Counted from the first letter of the stretch, positions 6,526 to 14,207 are shown. The stretch: DNA of 17,166 nucleotides from Domibacillus sp. (GCA_031177795.1 JAPSKG010000017.1:1-17166); one strand, 5' to 3'. Notes: a model not told the origin generated them from the sequence alone. Numbers and translations: made by a program.

Positions 6526-8244
6526 TTATGAAGCGTGGAAATTTGTACCGTCTGTTGTTTCTTTAATAATGCCAGCGCGAATGACAAAGTCCCCGAAGTG
6601 TTCATTTTCCTGGCGCTCTTTTGCATAGCGGGAAAGAAGAACGCGGAGCTCATTTAAAATTTCTGCTTCGCCAATGTTTTCTCGGTACATTTTGCTTAAG
6701 CGGCTGCCGTCATGCGCAGCGCCCAAGTACATGTTGTATTTGCCGACTGATTTTCCGATAAAGCCGATTTCGCCAAGTGCGTGGCGTGCACAGCCGTTCG
6801 GGCAGCCTGTCATGCGGATGGTGATTTCTTTGTTGCGAAGACCGTTTTCATCTACGATCTCGTCAATTTTATCCATTAATGACGGCAGGTAACGTTCGGC
6901 TTCTGCCATGGCAAGACCGCATGTTGGAAGTGCCACGCAGGCAAGTGCGCTGCGGCGGATAGCCGAGTGCTTCATGCCATCTGACAAGCCGTACTGCTCG
7001 ATGATCTGCTCGATTTTTTTCTTTTTCTGGCTGGATACATTTCCGACAATCAAGTTCTGGTTTGATGTTAAGCGGAAATCGCCGGTATGGACTTTCGCAA
7101 TTTCACGAATTGCTGTCATCAGCTTGTAGTCCGGATAATCAATAATACGGCCGCCTTCGACAAACATCGTGAAATGCCATTTGCCTTTTACGCCTTTTAC
7201 CCAGCCGTAACGGTCGCCGTTATGGTCAAACTTGAATTCGCGTTTTTCTTGAAGCTTCCAGCCAAGGCGGCTTTCCAATTCTTCCACTACGTTTTCAAGG
7301 CCAAGACGGTCTACTGTGTATTTAAAGCGGGCGTATTTACGGACAGAGCGATTTCCGTAGTCACGCTGAATCGTGATGATTTTTTCTGCTACATCCAGGA
7401 TTTGGTCCGGTGTGACGAAACCGATGACTTTTGCGACTTGCGGATAGGTTTGTGTGTCACCGTGTGACATCCCCATCCCGCCGCCGATCGCTACGTTAAA
7501 GCCGATCAGCTGGTTGTTTTCCACAATGGCGATAAAGCCAAGGTCCTGTGAAAACACATCTACATCGTTTGATGGAGGCACGGCGATGCCAATTTTGAAT
7601 TTACGCGGCAAGTAAAGCGGGCCGTACATTGGCTCTGTTTCCACTTCTTCTGTTGTGATGACTTTTTCTTCATCCAGCCAGATTTCATGGTACGCACGTG
7701 TGCGCGGCAGCAAATGATCGCTCAGCTGTCTTGCCCAGTCATGAACTTCTGTGTGAACCTCTGACAAGTCAGGGTTTGACGTCGCCATCACGTTACGGTT
7801 TACGTCACCGCAGGCAGCGATGGTATCCATCATGGACGCATGAATTTCTTGAATCGTCTTTTTCATGTTCCATTTTAGAATACCGTGAATTTGGAATGTT
7901 TCACGCGTTGTGAGTTTAAGCGTGCCGTTGCCGTATTTATGAGCAAGGTCATCCATCGTCAGCCATTGAGCCGGTGTTGCTACACCTCCTGCAAGACGGA
8001 CGCGAAGCATAAACTGGTAGGCTGGCTCTAATTTTTGTTTTTGGCGCTCATTGCGGAGATCACGGTCATCCTGCAAGTAGCTGCCGTGATGCTTCATCAG
8101 GCGGTTATCATCATCTGATATACCCGCGCTAAGCGGTTCTAGCATTGATTCGACAAGCGTTCCGCGCAGATAATTACTTCGTTCTTTAATGTCTTCTACA
8201 TCACTCGGCGGTCCTTCTGGTGCTTTTAAAAGTGGGTTCACCAT
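6526..8244 (-). CDS. cysI: Assimilatory sulfite reductase, hemoprotein beta subunit
   Basis: A 572-residue siroheme and 4Fe-4S enzyme that reduces sulfite to sulfide with six electrons delivered by CysJ, in cysteine biosynthesis. The duplicated nitrite/sulfite reductase ferredoxin-like and siroheme domains are recognisable throughout. The cluster and siroheme ligands are the cysteines of ACVALPTC (436, 442) and TGCPNGC (481, 485). Siroheme contacts include KLTTRETFQIHG and the RLTSNQN repeat. It is near-identical in pattern to B. subtilis CysI. The start is the ATG at 8244 (MVNPLLKAP), matching the family N-terminus and preceded by AAAGGAG; an upstream ATG at 8286 overlaps the cysJ end and would add 14 unrelated residues. 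It follows cysJ by 28 nt in a two-gene operon. Confidence 0.97.
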   Translation of the reverse strand: MVNPLLKAPEGPPSDVEDIKERSNYLRGTLVESMLEPLSAGISDDDNRLMKHHGSYLQDDRDLRNERQKQKLEPAYQFMLRVRLAGGVATPAQWLTMDDLAHKYGNGTLKLTTRETFQIHGILKWNMKKTIQEIHASMMDTIAACGDVNRNVMATSNPDLSEVHTEVHDWARQLSDHLLPRTRAYHEIWLDEEKVITTEEVETEPMYGPLYLPRKFKIGIAVPPSNDVDVFSQDLGFIAIVENNQLIGFNVAIGGGMGMSHGDTQTYPQVAKVIGFVTPDQILDVAEKIITIQRDYGNRSVRKYARFKYTVDRLGLENVVEELESRLGWKLQEKREFKFDHNGDRYGWVKGVKGKWHFTMFVEGGRIIDYPDYKLMTAIREIAKVHTGDFRLTSNQNLIVGNVSSQKKKKIEQIIEQYGLSDGMKHSAIRRSALACVALPTCGLAMAEAERYLPSLMDKIDEIVDENGLRNKEITIRMTGCPNGCARHALGEIGFIGKSVGKYNMYLGAAHDGSRLSKMYRENIGEAEILNELRVLLSRYAKERQENEHFGDFVIRAGIIKETTDGTNFHAS

Positions 8245-8272
8245 GTTGAAAATAACTCCTTTCACTTCAAAA

Positions 8273-10138
8273 TCAGTATACGTCACGCTGATAGCGTTTT
8301 TGCTGTTGCATATCGGCTACATACGCTTCCGCTTGCTCGCGGCTCATATTGCCTTCTGTTTGAATAATTTGAATCAATGTATTGTGAACGTCGTGTGCCA
8401 TGTTTTTTTCATCGCCGCATACATAGAAAACGGCTCCTTCTTCAAGCCACTGAAACAGTTCTTTGCTGTTTTGCAGCATGCGGTGCTGCACGTATACTTT
8501 TTCGTTCGTATCACGTGAAAACGCGACATCCATTTTTGTAAGCACACCGTCTTTTACCCATTTTTGCCATTCTGTCTGGTATAAAAAGTCCGTCACAAAA
8601 TGCTGGTCTCCAAAGAACATCCATGCTTTTCCTTCTGCGCCAATTTCTTCACGCTCCTGCATAAAAGAGCGGAATGGCGCAACGCCTGTGCCCGGTCCAA
8701 CCATGATAATAGGTGTTTCTGAGTTTTCAGGCAGCTTGAAGTTTTGGTTATGCTGAATGTAAACAGGAAGCGTGTCACCCGGCTGCAGGCGTTCTGCACA
8801 AAGAATTGAACAAACTCCTTTGCGGTCGCGGCCATGTGTGTTGTAACGTACAGCACCAATAGTTACGTGCACTTCTTCTGGATTGGCTTCTAAGCTGCTT
8901 GAGATCGAATAAAGACGTGCCGGCATTTTACGCAAGATATCTAAAAATTGCTGCGGTGCAACGCCAAATGGCCCAAAGTCCTGAATCACGTCAAGCAAAT
9001 CACGGCCGTTAATGTATTCTTTTAATTTTGCTTCGTTCCCAGTGCCAAACATCTCATTTAATGCATCGTCACCGGTTAACTGAGCAATTTTTTCTAAAAG
9101 CGGTTTTGTTAACGTTGTAATTTCATAATAAGAAATAAGCGCATTGCGAAGAGAAAGCACGTCACCTTGTTTGTTTACCGTAACAGTTTCATCCGCATTC
9201 CAGTTCATTGCCTGGATTAGCTGATCCACAAGTTCCGGGTCATTTTCCGGATAAATGCCCAGTGCATCTCCTGGCTGGTAAGTAAGACCCGAGCCTTCAA
9301 GAGAAATTTCAAGATGGCGCGTTTCCTTATTAGAGCCACGGCCATTTAAATTCAAGTTTTCAAGCACTTCTGCCCGAAACGGGTTTGTTCTTGAATAAGC
9401 TGTTTCACCGGCAGCTGTTTCTGCTGCTGGTGCAGGGGCTGCAGCTGCTCCTTGCGCTTGTGTTTCACTTAAGCCATTTAAAACGCTTTGTGCCCATTCT
9501 GCTGCTGGCTCATCAAAGTCAAGGTCACAATCAACACGGGGTGCAATGCGCTCACCGCCAAGTTCTTCAAGACGCTTATCGAAGTCTTTTCCTGTCTGGC
9601 AGAAAAACTCGTAAGAGCTATCGCCAAGTGCAAGCACAGAAAAACGAAGGCCTTCTAGCTTAGGCGCCCGTTTGCCATGAAGAAACTCATGGAATGACAG
9701 CGCGTTATCTGGCGGGTCTCCTTCTCCATGTGTGCTAACAACAATCAAAAGGTTTTTCAATTTTTTTAAGTTGTTTGGCTTAAAGTCGCTCATCGATGAA
9801 ACTGTTACTTCAAAGCCCTGTGACTCAAGCGTTTTGCCTGTGCTTTGCGCAAGTCCTTGCGCGTTGCCTGTTTGCGATCCATACAAAATAGTTACTTCTT
9901 TTGAAACAACTGGTGCAGGAGCTGCCGCTGGCGATGCAGCAGGTGCTTCGGCTGGAGCTGCTGCTGACGCAGGGGCTGCCGCCGGTGCAGGTACAGTACC
10001 TGCTGCGAATGCTGACTGGGATGCTGCCAAATAGCCGCCGATCCACACTTTCTGCGCATCTGTCAAAGTTGGCAGAAGGCGGTTCAGGAGCTCTGCCTGC
10101 TCCTCATTAAACGGACTGTTCAATACATGAAGTTGCAA
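8273..10138 (-). CDS. cysJ: Sulfite reductase flavoprotein alpha subunit
   Basis: A 621-residue diflavin reductase moving electrons from NADPH through FAD and FMN to CysI. Domains: N-terminal segment (1-45), an Ala/Pro-rich linker (46-78), FMN-binding flavodoxin domain (80-223, with LYGSQTGNAQGLA, STHGEGDPPDNA and ALGDSSYEFFC), a second Ala-rich linker (228-245), the FAD domain (250-470, with RLYSISSS at 408-415 and RKGVCSILC) and the NADPH domain (476-621, with VGPGTGVAPFRSF) ending in the typical KRYQRDVY. The start is TTG at 10138: the resulting MQLHVLNSPFNEEQAELLNRLLPTL agrees with the B. subtilis N-terminus, and GTGAGGTGG lies seven bases before. The weak TTG start may limit translation. 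First gene of the cysJI operon; in B. subtilis this operon is activated by the LysR-type CysL, and possible operator dyads lie upstream. Confidence 0.97.
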   Translation of the reverse strand: MQLHVLNSPFNEEQAELLNRLLPTLTDAQKVWIGGYLAASQSAFAAGTVPAPAAAPASAAAPAEAPAASPAAAPAPVVSKEVTILYGSQTGNAQGLAQSTGKTLESQGFEVTVSSMSDFKPNNLKKLKNLLIVVSTHGEGDPPDNALSFHEFLHGKRAPKLEGLRFSVLALGDSSYEFFCQTGKDFDKRLEELGGERIAPRVDCDLDFDEPAAEWAQSVLNGLSETQAQGAAAAPAPAAETAAGETAYSRTNPFRAEVLENLNLNGRGSNKETRHLEISLEGSGLTYQPGDALGIYPENDPELVDQLIQAMNWNADETVTVNKQGDVLSLRNALISYYEITTLTKPLLEKIAQLTGDDALNEMFGTGNEAKLKEYINGRDLLDVIQDFGPFGVAPQQFLDILRKMPARLYSISSSLEANPEEVHVTIGAVRYNTHGRDRKGVCSILCAERLQPGDTLPVYIQHNQNFKLPENSETPIIMVGPGTGVAPFRSFMQEREEIGAEGKAWMFFGDQHFVTDFLYQTEWQKWVKDGVLTKMDVAFSRDTNEKVYVQHRMLQNSKELFQWLEEGAVFYVCGDEKNMAHDVHNTLIQIIQTEGNMSREQAEAYVADMQQQKRYQRDVY

Positions 10139-10177
10139 CGATTATCCACCTCACAAAGGAATATAAACTGATCGTAC

Positions 10178-10251
10178 GTCATTTATTTATAATGACAGAT
10201 TTCTACAATAATTGCCATCCACTTTTCAGTGATAAAATGATTAGTTTTATC
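10178..10251 (-). promoter_or_regulatory. cysJI control region with two dyads
   Basis: Two inverted repeats lie upstream of cysJ. Distal: GATAAAA/TTTTATC at 10231-10237 and 10245-10251, spacer 7. Proximal: GTCATT/AATGAC at 10178-10183 and 10191-10196, spacer 7. The proximal dyad contains a minus-strand TATAAA (10191 to 10186) usable as a -10, without a good -35. A start near 10179 would put the distal dyad near -62, the usual recognition position for LysR-type activators such as CysL. Assignment to CysL is inference. Confidence 0.5.
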
Positions 10252-10464
10252 GTAGCTTTTTAATTCCTATAAGTCAAGTCGGTTTTAATTATATAAACCA
10301 TTAGTAAACACTTATAGTAGGTAGTTAAAGTTGTGCTTTTTCAGCTTGAAAAACTTTAACAGCTCAAAAGAAAAAACCGTTTTTTCACCTAGAAATAAAA
10401 AGCTTTTCTAAGCGTAAAAAACGGTTTTTAAAAAAATCGGGCAAAAAATGAAAATGCCGGCTTT
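10252..10464. other. Non-coding AT-rich region upstream of cysJ
   Basis: With 10139-10251 this makes a 326-nt gap between cysJ and the 61-residue gene. It holds no open frame I believe. It contains an imperfect hairpin (outer arms 10324-10331 with 10353-10360, inner arms TTTTTCA/TGAAAAA) without a clear U-tract, and then the terminator of the 61-residue gene. Confidence 0.6.
10366..10430 (-). terminator. Long terminator hairpin below the 61-residue gene
   Basis: A perfect 14-bp repeat (10372-10385 with 10416-10429) encloses a second stem TAGAAA/TTTCTA. On the minus strand the structure ends in GG, six T, C and four T, fitting termination of the gene whose stop is at 10465. A weaker hairpin (AAAAAATG at 10443-10450 with CATTTTTT near 10470) overlaps the gene's 3' end. 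Confidence 0.7.
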
Positions 10465-10650
10465 TCAATCATTTTTTTTACTTTTACTTATCGATTTGCC
10501 ATGTTCATGAACAGGATAAGAAACATTTGCATCCTTGCTTCTGATCGGTTCGTTTTCACCGCGCGGCGAACCATACGGCCCTTCTGTAAATTCTTCTGAA
10601 AAAATGAAGTTTTGTTTTGATTTACCGGTATGGCCCTTTTTATTGCTCAT
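10465..10650 (-). CDS. Small hydrophilic protein of unknown function
   Basis: A 61-residue protein, rich in Lys, Ser, Gly and charged residues, without hydrophobic segment or cysteine; basic at both ends (MSNKKGHTGKSK and GKSISKSKKND) with an acidic middle (FSEEFTEGPYGSPRGENEP). The ATG has AGAGGTG five bases upstream, a good ribosome site, and a long terminator follows, which together argue for a real gene. Its composition is reminiscent of minor small spore proteins, but I do not recognise the family and no SASP motif is present. It lies 62 nt downstream of the phosphodiester glycosidase gene on the same strand with no terminator between, so it may share that transcript. Confidence 0.7.
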   Translation of the reverse strand: MSNKKGHTGKSKQNFIFSEEFTEGPYGSPRGENEPIRSKDANVSYPVHEHGKSISKSKKND

Positions 10651-10712
10651 CTGGACACCTCTTCTTTTTACTGTTAGTGTGGCCCGGACAAACTTGATTT
10701 ATGAGGAAGAAA

Positions 10713-11558
10713 CTATCTTTTCTTTATATTTTTCAGTTGACTGGCTTCGTTCTTTTTCACGACAAAAAGGGCGCTGCCGATGCTTCGGCTGTCAGATGGC
10801 TTGTTTTTTATCTTTCCGCCAACAATAAGCGAACTTGAGCCGCCTCCGTCAAGATTTACTGCTTCAACAGCCCCTAGTTTAAGCATAATGTCTGCACTTC
10901 GGCTGGCATTAACTCCAAGGCTTTTGCTTCTTCTGCCATCCACTGCAACAAGTACATAGCGTCCGTCTTTTAATTGCCCGAACAAAGACCGTGGATGCCT
11001 TTCTGTACTATTGGAAAAAGAAAAAGCATTTTCAAGGTTTTTTACCCCATCTTGAACGAGTGAATAAGTTGTTCCCACAACAAAATTGGTTTCTTGCTGA
11101 AGCTTTTTTATTGTGCTGAGTCCTAACTTTCTTCTGTCGTAATTCATAATGTCAACACGGCCATCCTTGTATACATGCAAATTAATATATTTATCGGAAG
11201 GCTGCTGAATATATTTTCCATTCAGCAAATACATGCCGGCATGCTGAAAACCCTCTCCAAACATCCCCAGGTTGATTTTAGCGGTTTCATTTGCCATTTT
11301 CATATCTTTTAATTTTTCTCGCTTTGAAGACCCCATGCTGACGGTAAGCGTTTCATTTGTTCCTGTTGTATAAACGTATACATCGCTATCATAAAAACGA
11401 TACATTTTAAAACTGGATAAGTGCGGTTTTCTCACATCTGATGTTACCGATGCACTTTTTTTCGCTGGATAGTTCTTTTCTTCTTCCGCTTGCACCTGGA
11501 CATTAAAAACAGCAAAGCTCAGCAGGGCAAACAAACCTGCAAAAATTTTCTTCTTCAT
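10713..11558 (-). CDS. Secreted phosphodiester glycosidase (NAGPA-like)
   Basis: A 281-residue exported protein of the phosphodiester glycosidase family (PF09992), named for the mammalian enzyme that uncovers mannose-6-phosphate; in bacteria members are thought to hydrolyse sugar-phosphodiester linkages of surface polysaccharides or teichoic acids. Seen: a signal peptide (MKKKIFAGLFALLSFAVFNV, cleavage near VQA at 22-24), NLGMFGEGFQHAG (96-108), ERHPRSLFGQLKDGRYVLVAVDGRR (186-210) and the signature VNLDGGGSSSL (234-244) followed by IGSALFV. These are the conserved family blocks and appear complete. AGGAG lies upstream of the ATG. It is divergently oriented from the yceI gene, with about 120 nt between its ATG and the candidate SigB -35. 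The natural substrate cannot be told from the sequence. Confidence 0.88.
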   Translation of the reverse strand: MKKKIFAGLFALLSFAVFNVQVQAEEEKNYPAKKSASVTSDVRKPHLSSFKMYRFYDSDVYVYTTGTNETLTVSMGSSKREKLKDMKMANETAKINLGMFGEGFQHAGMYLLNGKYIQQPSDKYINLHVYKDGRVDIMNYDRRKLGLSTIKKLQQETNFVVGTTYSLVQDGVKNLENAFSFSNSTERHPRSLFGQLKDGRYVLVAVDGRRSKSLGVNASRSADIMLKLGAVEAVNLDGGGSSSLIVGGKIKNKPSDSRSIGSALFVVKKNEASQLKNIKKR

Positions 11559-11656
11559 TCTCTCTTTTTCTCCTCTTGCCTATTAATTTACGTGAAAACC
11601 CCGTTCCTCATAAACTATTTATCGGCTTCGCACTTAAAACATTTAGTTGCTACATG

Positions 11657-11684
11657 CTGCTGTTTCTAACCAGTCTGCTGTTTC
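11657..11684 (+). repeat. Direct repeat at the yceI promoter
   Basis: CTGCTGTTTC occurs at 11657-11666 and again at 11675-11684, an 18-nt period. The second copy contains the SigB-like -35. An inverted repeat ACCAGT/ACTGGT (11669-11674 and 11690-11695) is interleaved, so an operator is possible. Confidence 0.5.
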
Positions 11685-11705
11685 ACTTCACTGGTGTAAG
11701 GGAAA
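11680..11705 (+). promoter_or_regulatory. SigB-like general stress promoter of yceI
   Basis: GTTTCA at 11680-11685 and GGGAAA at 11700-11705, spaced 14 nt, match the SigB consensus GTTTAA - 12 to 15 - GGGWAW with one mismatch. A vegetative alternative (TTCACT at 11682-11687, 18 nt, GATAAT at 11706-11711) overlaps it, so dual control is possible. Confidence 0.55.
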
Positions 11706-11754
11706 GATAATAAAATGCAAGTTATTCTTGATTTTCACCAGGGAGGAACCGGTT

Positions 11755-12288
11755 ATGGGAAAAACAAAGTGGGTAGTTGATCCGGCACACAGCAGTGTTA
11801 ATTTTGCGATTCGCCATATGATGGTCAGCCGTGTAAGAGGAACTTTTCATACGTACTCTGCTGTGATTGAGGGAGACCCGGCTCATTTAACAACGGCAAA
11901 TATTGCGTTTACCGTTGACCTTGATAGCGTGGACACTCGCAACAAAGACCGTGATGCTCATTTGCGTTCATCAGACTTTTTTGAAATAGAAAAGTTTCCG
12001 CAAATGAAGTTTTTAGCAAATAATATTGTGCAAACAGCGGAAAACCAGTACAACATGATTGGCGAGTTTTCCTTGCATGGCATCACCCGTACAGAAACAT
12101 TTACGGTAACCTTTGAAGGAATAGCAAAAGACCCGTCCGGCGTAGAAAAAGCCGGATTTCATGCAGCTGGCACTATCTTGCGGAGTGATTATGGGTTAAC
12201 GTTTAACACTCCGCTAGAAACAGGCGGCGTGTTAATTGGAGATGATGTGCAGATTTCGTTAGATATTCAAGCTTCTAAACAATTGTAA
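11755..12288 (+). CDS. YceI-family lipocalin-like protein
   Basis: A 177-residue YceI-domain protein, a lipocalin-like beta-barrel that binds long isoprenoid chains in characterised relatives. Seen: the family opening WVVDPAHSSVNFAIRHMMVSRVRGTF (6-31), the central LDSVDTRNKDRDAHLRSSDFFEIEKFPQMKF (57-87) and the C-terminal RSDYGLTFN-TPLETGGVLIGDDVQI. No signal peptide, so cytoplasmic here, unlike periplasmic Gram-negative members. The start is ATG 11755 with GGGAGGAA seven bases upstream; the open frame extends back to 11647 but that part carries the promoter. It is monocistronic between its promoter and a bidirectional terminator. The SigB-like promoter suggests stress induction; what it carries is unknown, though a carotenoid-type desaturase is encoded 4 kb away. 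Confidence 0.92.
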   Translation: MGKTKWVVDPAHSSVNFAIRHMMVSRVRGTFHTYSAVIEGDPAHLTTANIAFTVDLDSVDTRNKDRDAHLRSSDFFEIEKFPQMKFLANNIVQTAENQYNMIGEFSLHGITRTETFTVTFEGIAKDPSGVEKAGFHAAGTILRSDYGLTFNTPLETGGVLIGDDVQISLDIQASKQL

Positions 12289-12329
12289 CCGATGCTTTTT
12301 AATATACATTTCCAAGTTAAACAAATAAA

Positions 12330-12362
12330 AAAAGAGGGATTTTATAAAATCCCTCTTTTCCA
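12330..12362. terminator. Bidirectional terminator between convergent genes
   Basis: A perfect 14-bp stem, 12330-12343 with 12346-12359, two-base loop. T-runs lie on both strands, serving yceI (plus) and the convergent 100-residue gene (minus, stop at 12383). Confidence 0.88.
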
Positions 12363-12382
12363 CGCAATGTAATGGTTATTTT

Positions 12383-12685
12383 TTAAACAGGCCCGTCCGG
12401 AATTCCAATGCAGCGGTCAATGGCAATCAGCGCTTGAATGCGGCCAACGCTTTCTTCTAATATGCGAATTAGTTCTTTTGCTTTGTATTTGTTTCCGGAT
12501 TCAAAGGCCGCTTGCAACGCTCTTGCATTTGTTTCAGCACGCTCTCTGTCTGACGTATCACTTAGCTTTTTAATGACTCCGAACAACTGGCTGAAAGCAG
12601 CTGACAAATCTTCGAATTCACTCATGCTACTTATATCTGACGGGATTCCTGCCTGGCCTGTTTTTTTGGACTGCTCTTCATTCAT
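12383..12685 (-). CDS. Small helical protein of unknown function, SigB-type promoter
   Basis: A 100-residue soluble protein I do not recognise. The first 20 residues are polar and flexible (MNEEQSKKTGQAGIPSDISS). Residues about 22-85 are predicted amphipathic helices (EFEDLSAAFSQLFGVIKKLSD; RERAETNARALQAAFESGNKYKAKELIRILEESVGRIQALIAI), resembling a helical bundle or adaptor; the tail IPDGPV is short. One cysteine (about residue 92), no membrane segment. The ribosome site GGGGGG lies nine bases before the ATG; it is unusual but G-rich enough to pair. A near-perfect SigB promoter precedes it and a shared terminator follows, so it is a single-gene unit that probably responds to general stress. 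Its biochemical role is unknown. Confidence 0.75.
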   Translation of the reverse strand: MNEEQSKKTGQAGIPSDISSMSEFEDLSAAFSQLFGVIKKLSDTSDRERAETNARALQAAFESGNKYKAKELIRILEESVGRIQALIAIDRCIGIPDGPV

Positions 12686-12729
12686 AAAAAAAGTCCCCCC
12701 AAGAAATCATTTCGCTGCCTGATTTTTAA

Positions 12730-12754
12730 ATTCCCTATTTACTTTTGTTTAAAC
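12730..12754 (-). promoter_or_regulatory. SigB-like promoter of the 100-residue gene
   Basis: On the minus strand GTTTAA (12754 to 12749), a 13-nt spacer and GGGAAT (12735 to 12730) match the SigB consensus GTTTAA - 12 to 15 - GGGWAW at every position. The predicted transcript start is about 37 nt before the ATG. Confidence 0.65.
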
Positions 12755-12767
12755 AGTGTAAATTGTT

Positions 12768-12810
12768 TACGTCAAACAGGACAGATCAATGATCTGTCCT
12801 GTTTGACGTA
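12768..12810 (-). repeat. 43-nt near-perfect palindrome over the MFS stop codon
   Basis: Arms of 21 bp, 12768-12788 and 12790-12810, are perfectly complementary around one A at 12789. The right arm encodes the last seven codons of the transporter and the left arm contains its stop (12786-12788). On the minus strand the hairpin is followed by AACAATTTACAC, not a U-run, so it is an atypical terminator, or instead an mRNA-stabilising hairpin. Confidence 0.85.
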
Positions 12811-14015
12811 TTAAACACTTTGGTTTTTTCTCCTTTTTTAACAAGGCCATAGTAAGAAATCATGGCGAGTGCACTCGCCGAAAAAATCGTCAGCCCCATT
12901 GGAATAGCTGTGTCTTCCCCGGCGATTCCAACAAGCGGCGCTGAAACTGCACCAAGCACAAAGGGCAGTAAGCCGAGCAGCGCAGAAGCACTTCCGGCAA
13001 TATGGCCCTGTGATTCCATAGCCAGCGAAAACGATGACGTGCCGATAATTCCAATTGAAGAAACAAAAAAGAAAATTGGAATAACAATAGAAAAAAGCGG
13101 ACCTTGCAAAAGAACCATGATTACAAGAAGGAAACTAGCAGACGTAGACATTAAAAGCCCAAAGCGCAGAAAACTTGCTTCAGAAAAACGATCCGAGAAA
13201 CGGCCGACCAGCTGAGAACCAATCATGATGCCAATTCCATTTAATCCAAACAAGACGCTGAACAATTGCGGAGATGTTCCATAAATACTTTGATACACGA
13301 AAGGTGTGCCGGAAACATACGCAAAAATACCAGCCACAATAAAACCTTGAGTTAAAGCATAGCCTGCAAATTGACGGTCTTTCACAAGCGATCCAAAATT
13401 CCGGAAAGTTTGAGCGATGCTGCTTGGCACCCGCTTTTCTTCCGGAAGAGTTTCCTCCAATTTCCATGTCACGACAAGCACTAGCAAAAGCCCAATAGCA
13501 CTCAACAATAAAAACACACCATGCCAATCAATAAAAGCGAGGATTCCTCCACCAGCCACTGGCGCCATAATCGGAGCAAGGTTGTGAATAAGCATAAGAA
13601 GAGCAAAAAACTTTGTTAGTTCCCGGCCGCTGTACATGTCCCGAACAACTGCCCTGGAAATAACCAGCCCGGCGGCTGCAGAAAATCCTTGCAAAAAGCG
13701 CGCTCCGATAAATAAATAAATAGATGGAGCAACAGCACATAAAGCAGATGAGAAAAAGTATAAAAACAAAAAAATTGTTAAAGGCTTTTTACGGCCCCGC
13801 ACATCACTCATCGGTCCAATTACAATTTGTCCCAGGCCTAAACCAATCAAGCAAGCCGTTAAACTAATTTGAACAAGAGACGCCGTTGTTCCATAATCGT
13901 CTGCAATGGTAGGAAAAGACGGCAAATACATATCGATCGTCAGCGGTCCCATCGCAGCAAGAGTTCCAAGCATTAAAGCAATCTGCGTTCGTTTTGTTAC
14001 AAGCACATTATTCAT
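12786..14015 (-). CDS. Bcr/CflA-type multidrug efflux MFS transporter
   Basis: A 409-residue proton-driven efflux pump of the DHA1 Bcr/CflA group with about 12 hydrophobic segments. Seen: the subfamily N-terminus GPLTIDMYLPSFPTIADDYGTTASLVQISLTACLIGLGLGQIVIGPMSDVRGRKKPL, containing the MFS motif A-like GPMSDVRGRK in the loop after helix 2; ARFLQGFSAAAGLVISRAVVRDMY, with the antiporter motif region; and VGRFSDRFS in the second half. It starts at ATG 14015 (MNNVLVTKRTQIALMLG), which puts a short cytoplasmic tail before helix 1 and has AAAGG upstream; an in-frame start at 14072 would add 19 residues with no ribosome site. Bcr relatives export bicyclomycin, sulfonamides or chloramphenicol, but the substrate here cannot be inferred. 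Single-gene unit whose 3' end forms a long palindrome. No regulator gene adjoins it. Confidence 0.9.
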   Translation of the reverse strand: MNNVLVTKRTQIALMLGTLAAMGPLTIDMYLPSFPTIADDYGTTASLVQISLTACLIGLGLGQIVIGPMSDVRGRKKPLTIFLFLYFFSSALCAVAPSIYLFIGARFLQGFSAAAGLVISRAVVRDMYSGRELTKFFALLMLIHNLAPIMAPVAGGGILAFIDWHGVFLLLSAIGLLLVLVVTWKLEETLPEEKRVPSSIAQTFRNFGSLVKDRQFAGYALTQGFIVAGIFAYVSGTPFVYQSIYGTSPQLFSVLFGLNGIGIMIGSQLVGRFSDRFSEASFLRFGLLMSTSASFLLVIMVLLQGPLFSIVIPIFFFVSSIGIIGTSSFSLAMESQGHIAGSASALLGLLPFVLGAVSAPLVGIAGEDTAIPMGLTIFSASALAMISYYGLVKKGEKTKVFNTSNRTDH

Positions 14016-14207
14016 CGATTGACAACCTTTCTTTCTAGCGATTTCTTTTCCGCATACAGTACCCTGCAACAAAAATAGTATAGCGGATTTGTTTATAATT
14101 ACCTAACACTTAGCTCTTTAAACTAGATTCGCAGAAAAAGGCAGTTTCTTAAAAACCGTTATTTTAAAATTTGTTTCCGCTTATTTTATCGGTAGATTGC
14201 TTGAAGC

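Noticed and set aside
9732..10110. Plus-strand frames of 69-100 codons opposite the start of cysJ
   Set aside because: Antisense shadows of the Ala/Pro-rich linker and flavodoxin domain of CysJ; the low-complexity repeats explain the open frames.
10139..10330. Riboswitch or T-box leader for cysJ
   Set aside because: No T-box, S-box or conserved hairpin plus terminator arrangement is visible on the minus strand; only dyads in the promoter area.
12768..12810. Terminal inverted repeats of an insertion sequence
   Set aside because: The arms are adjacent with a one-base loop, and no transposase or remnant lies near.
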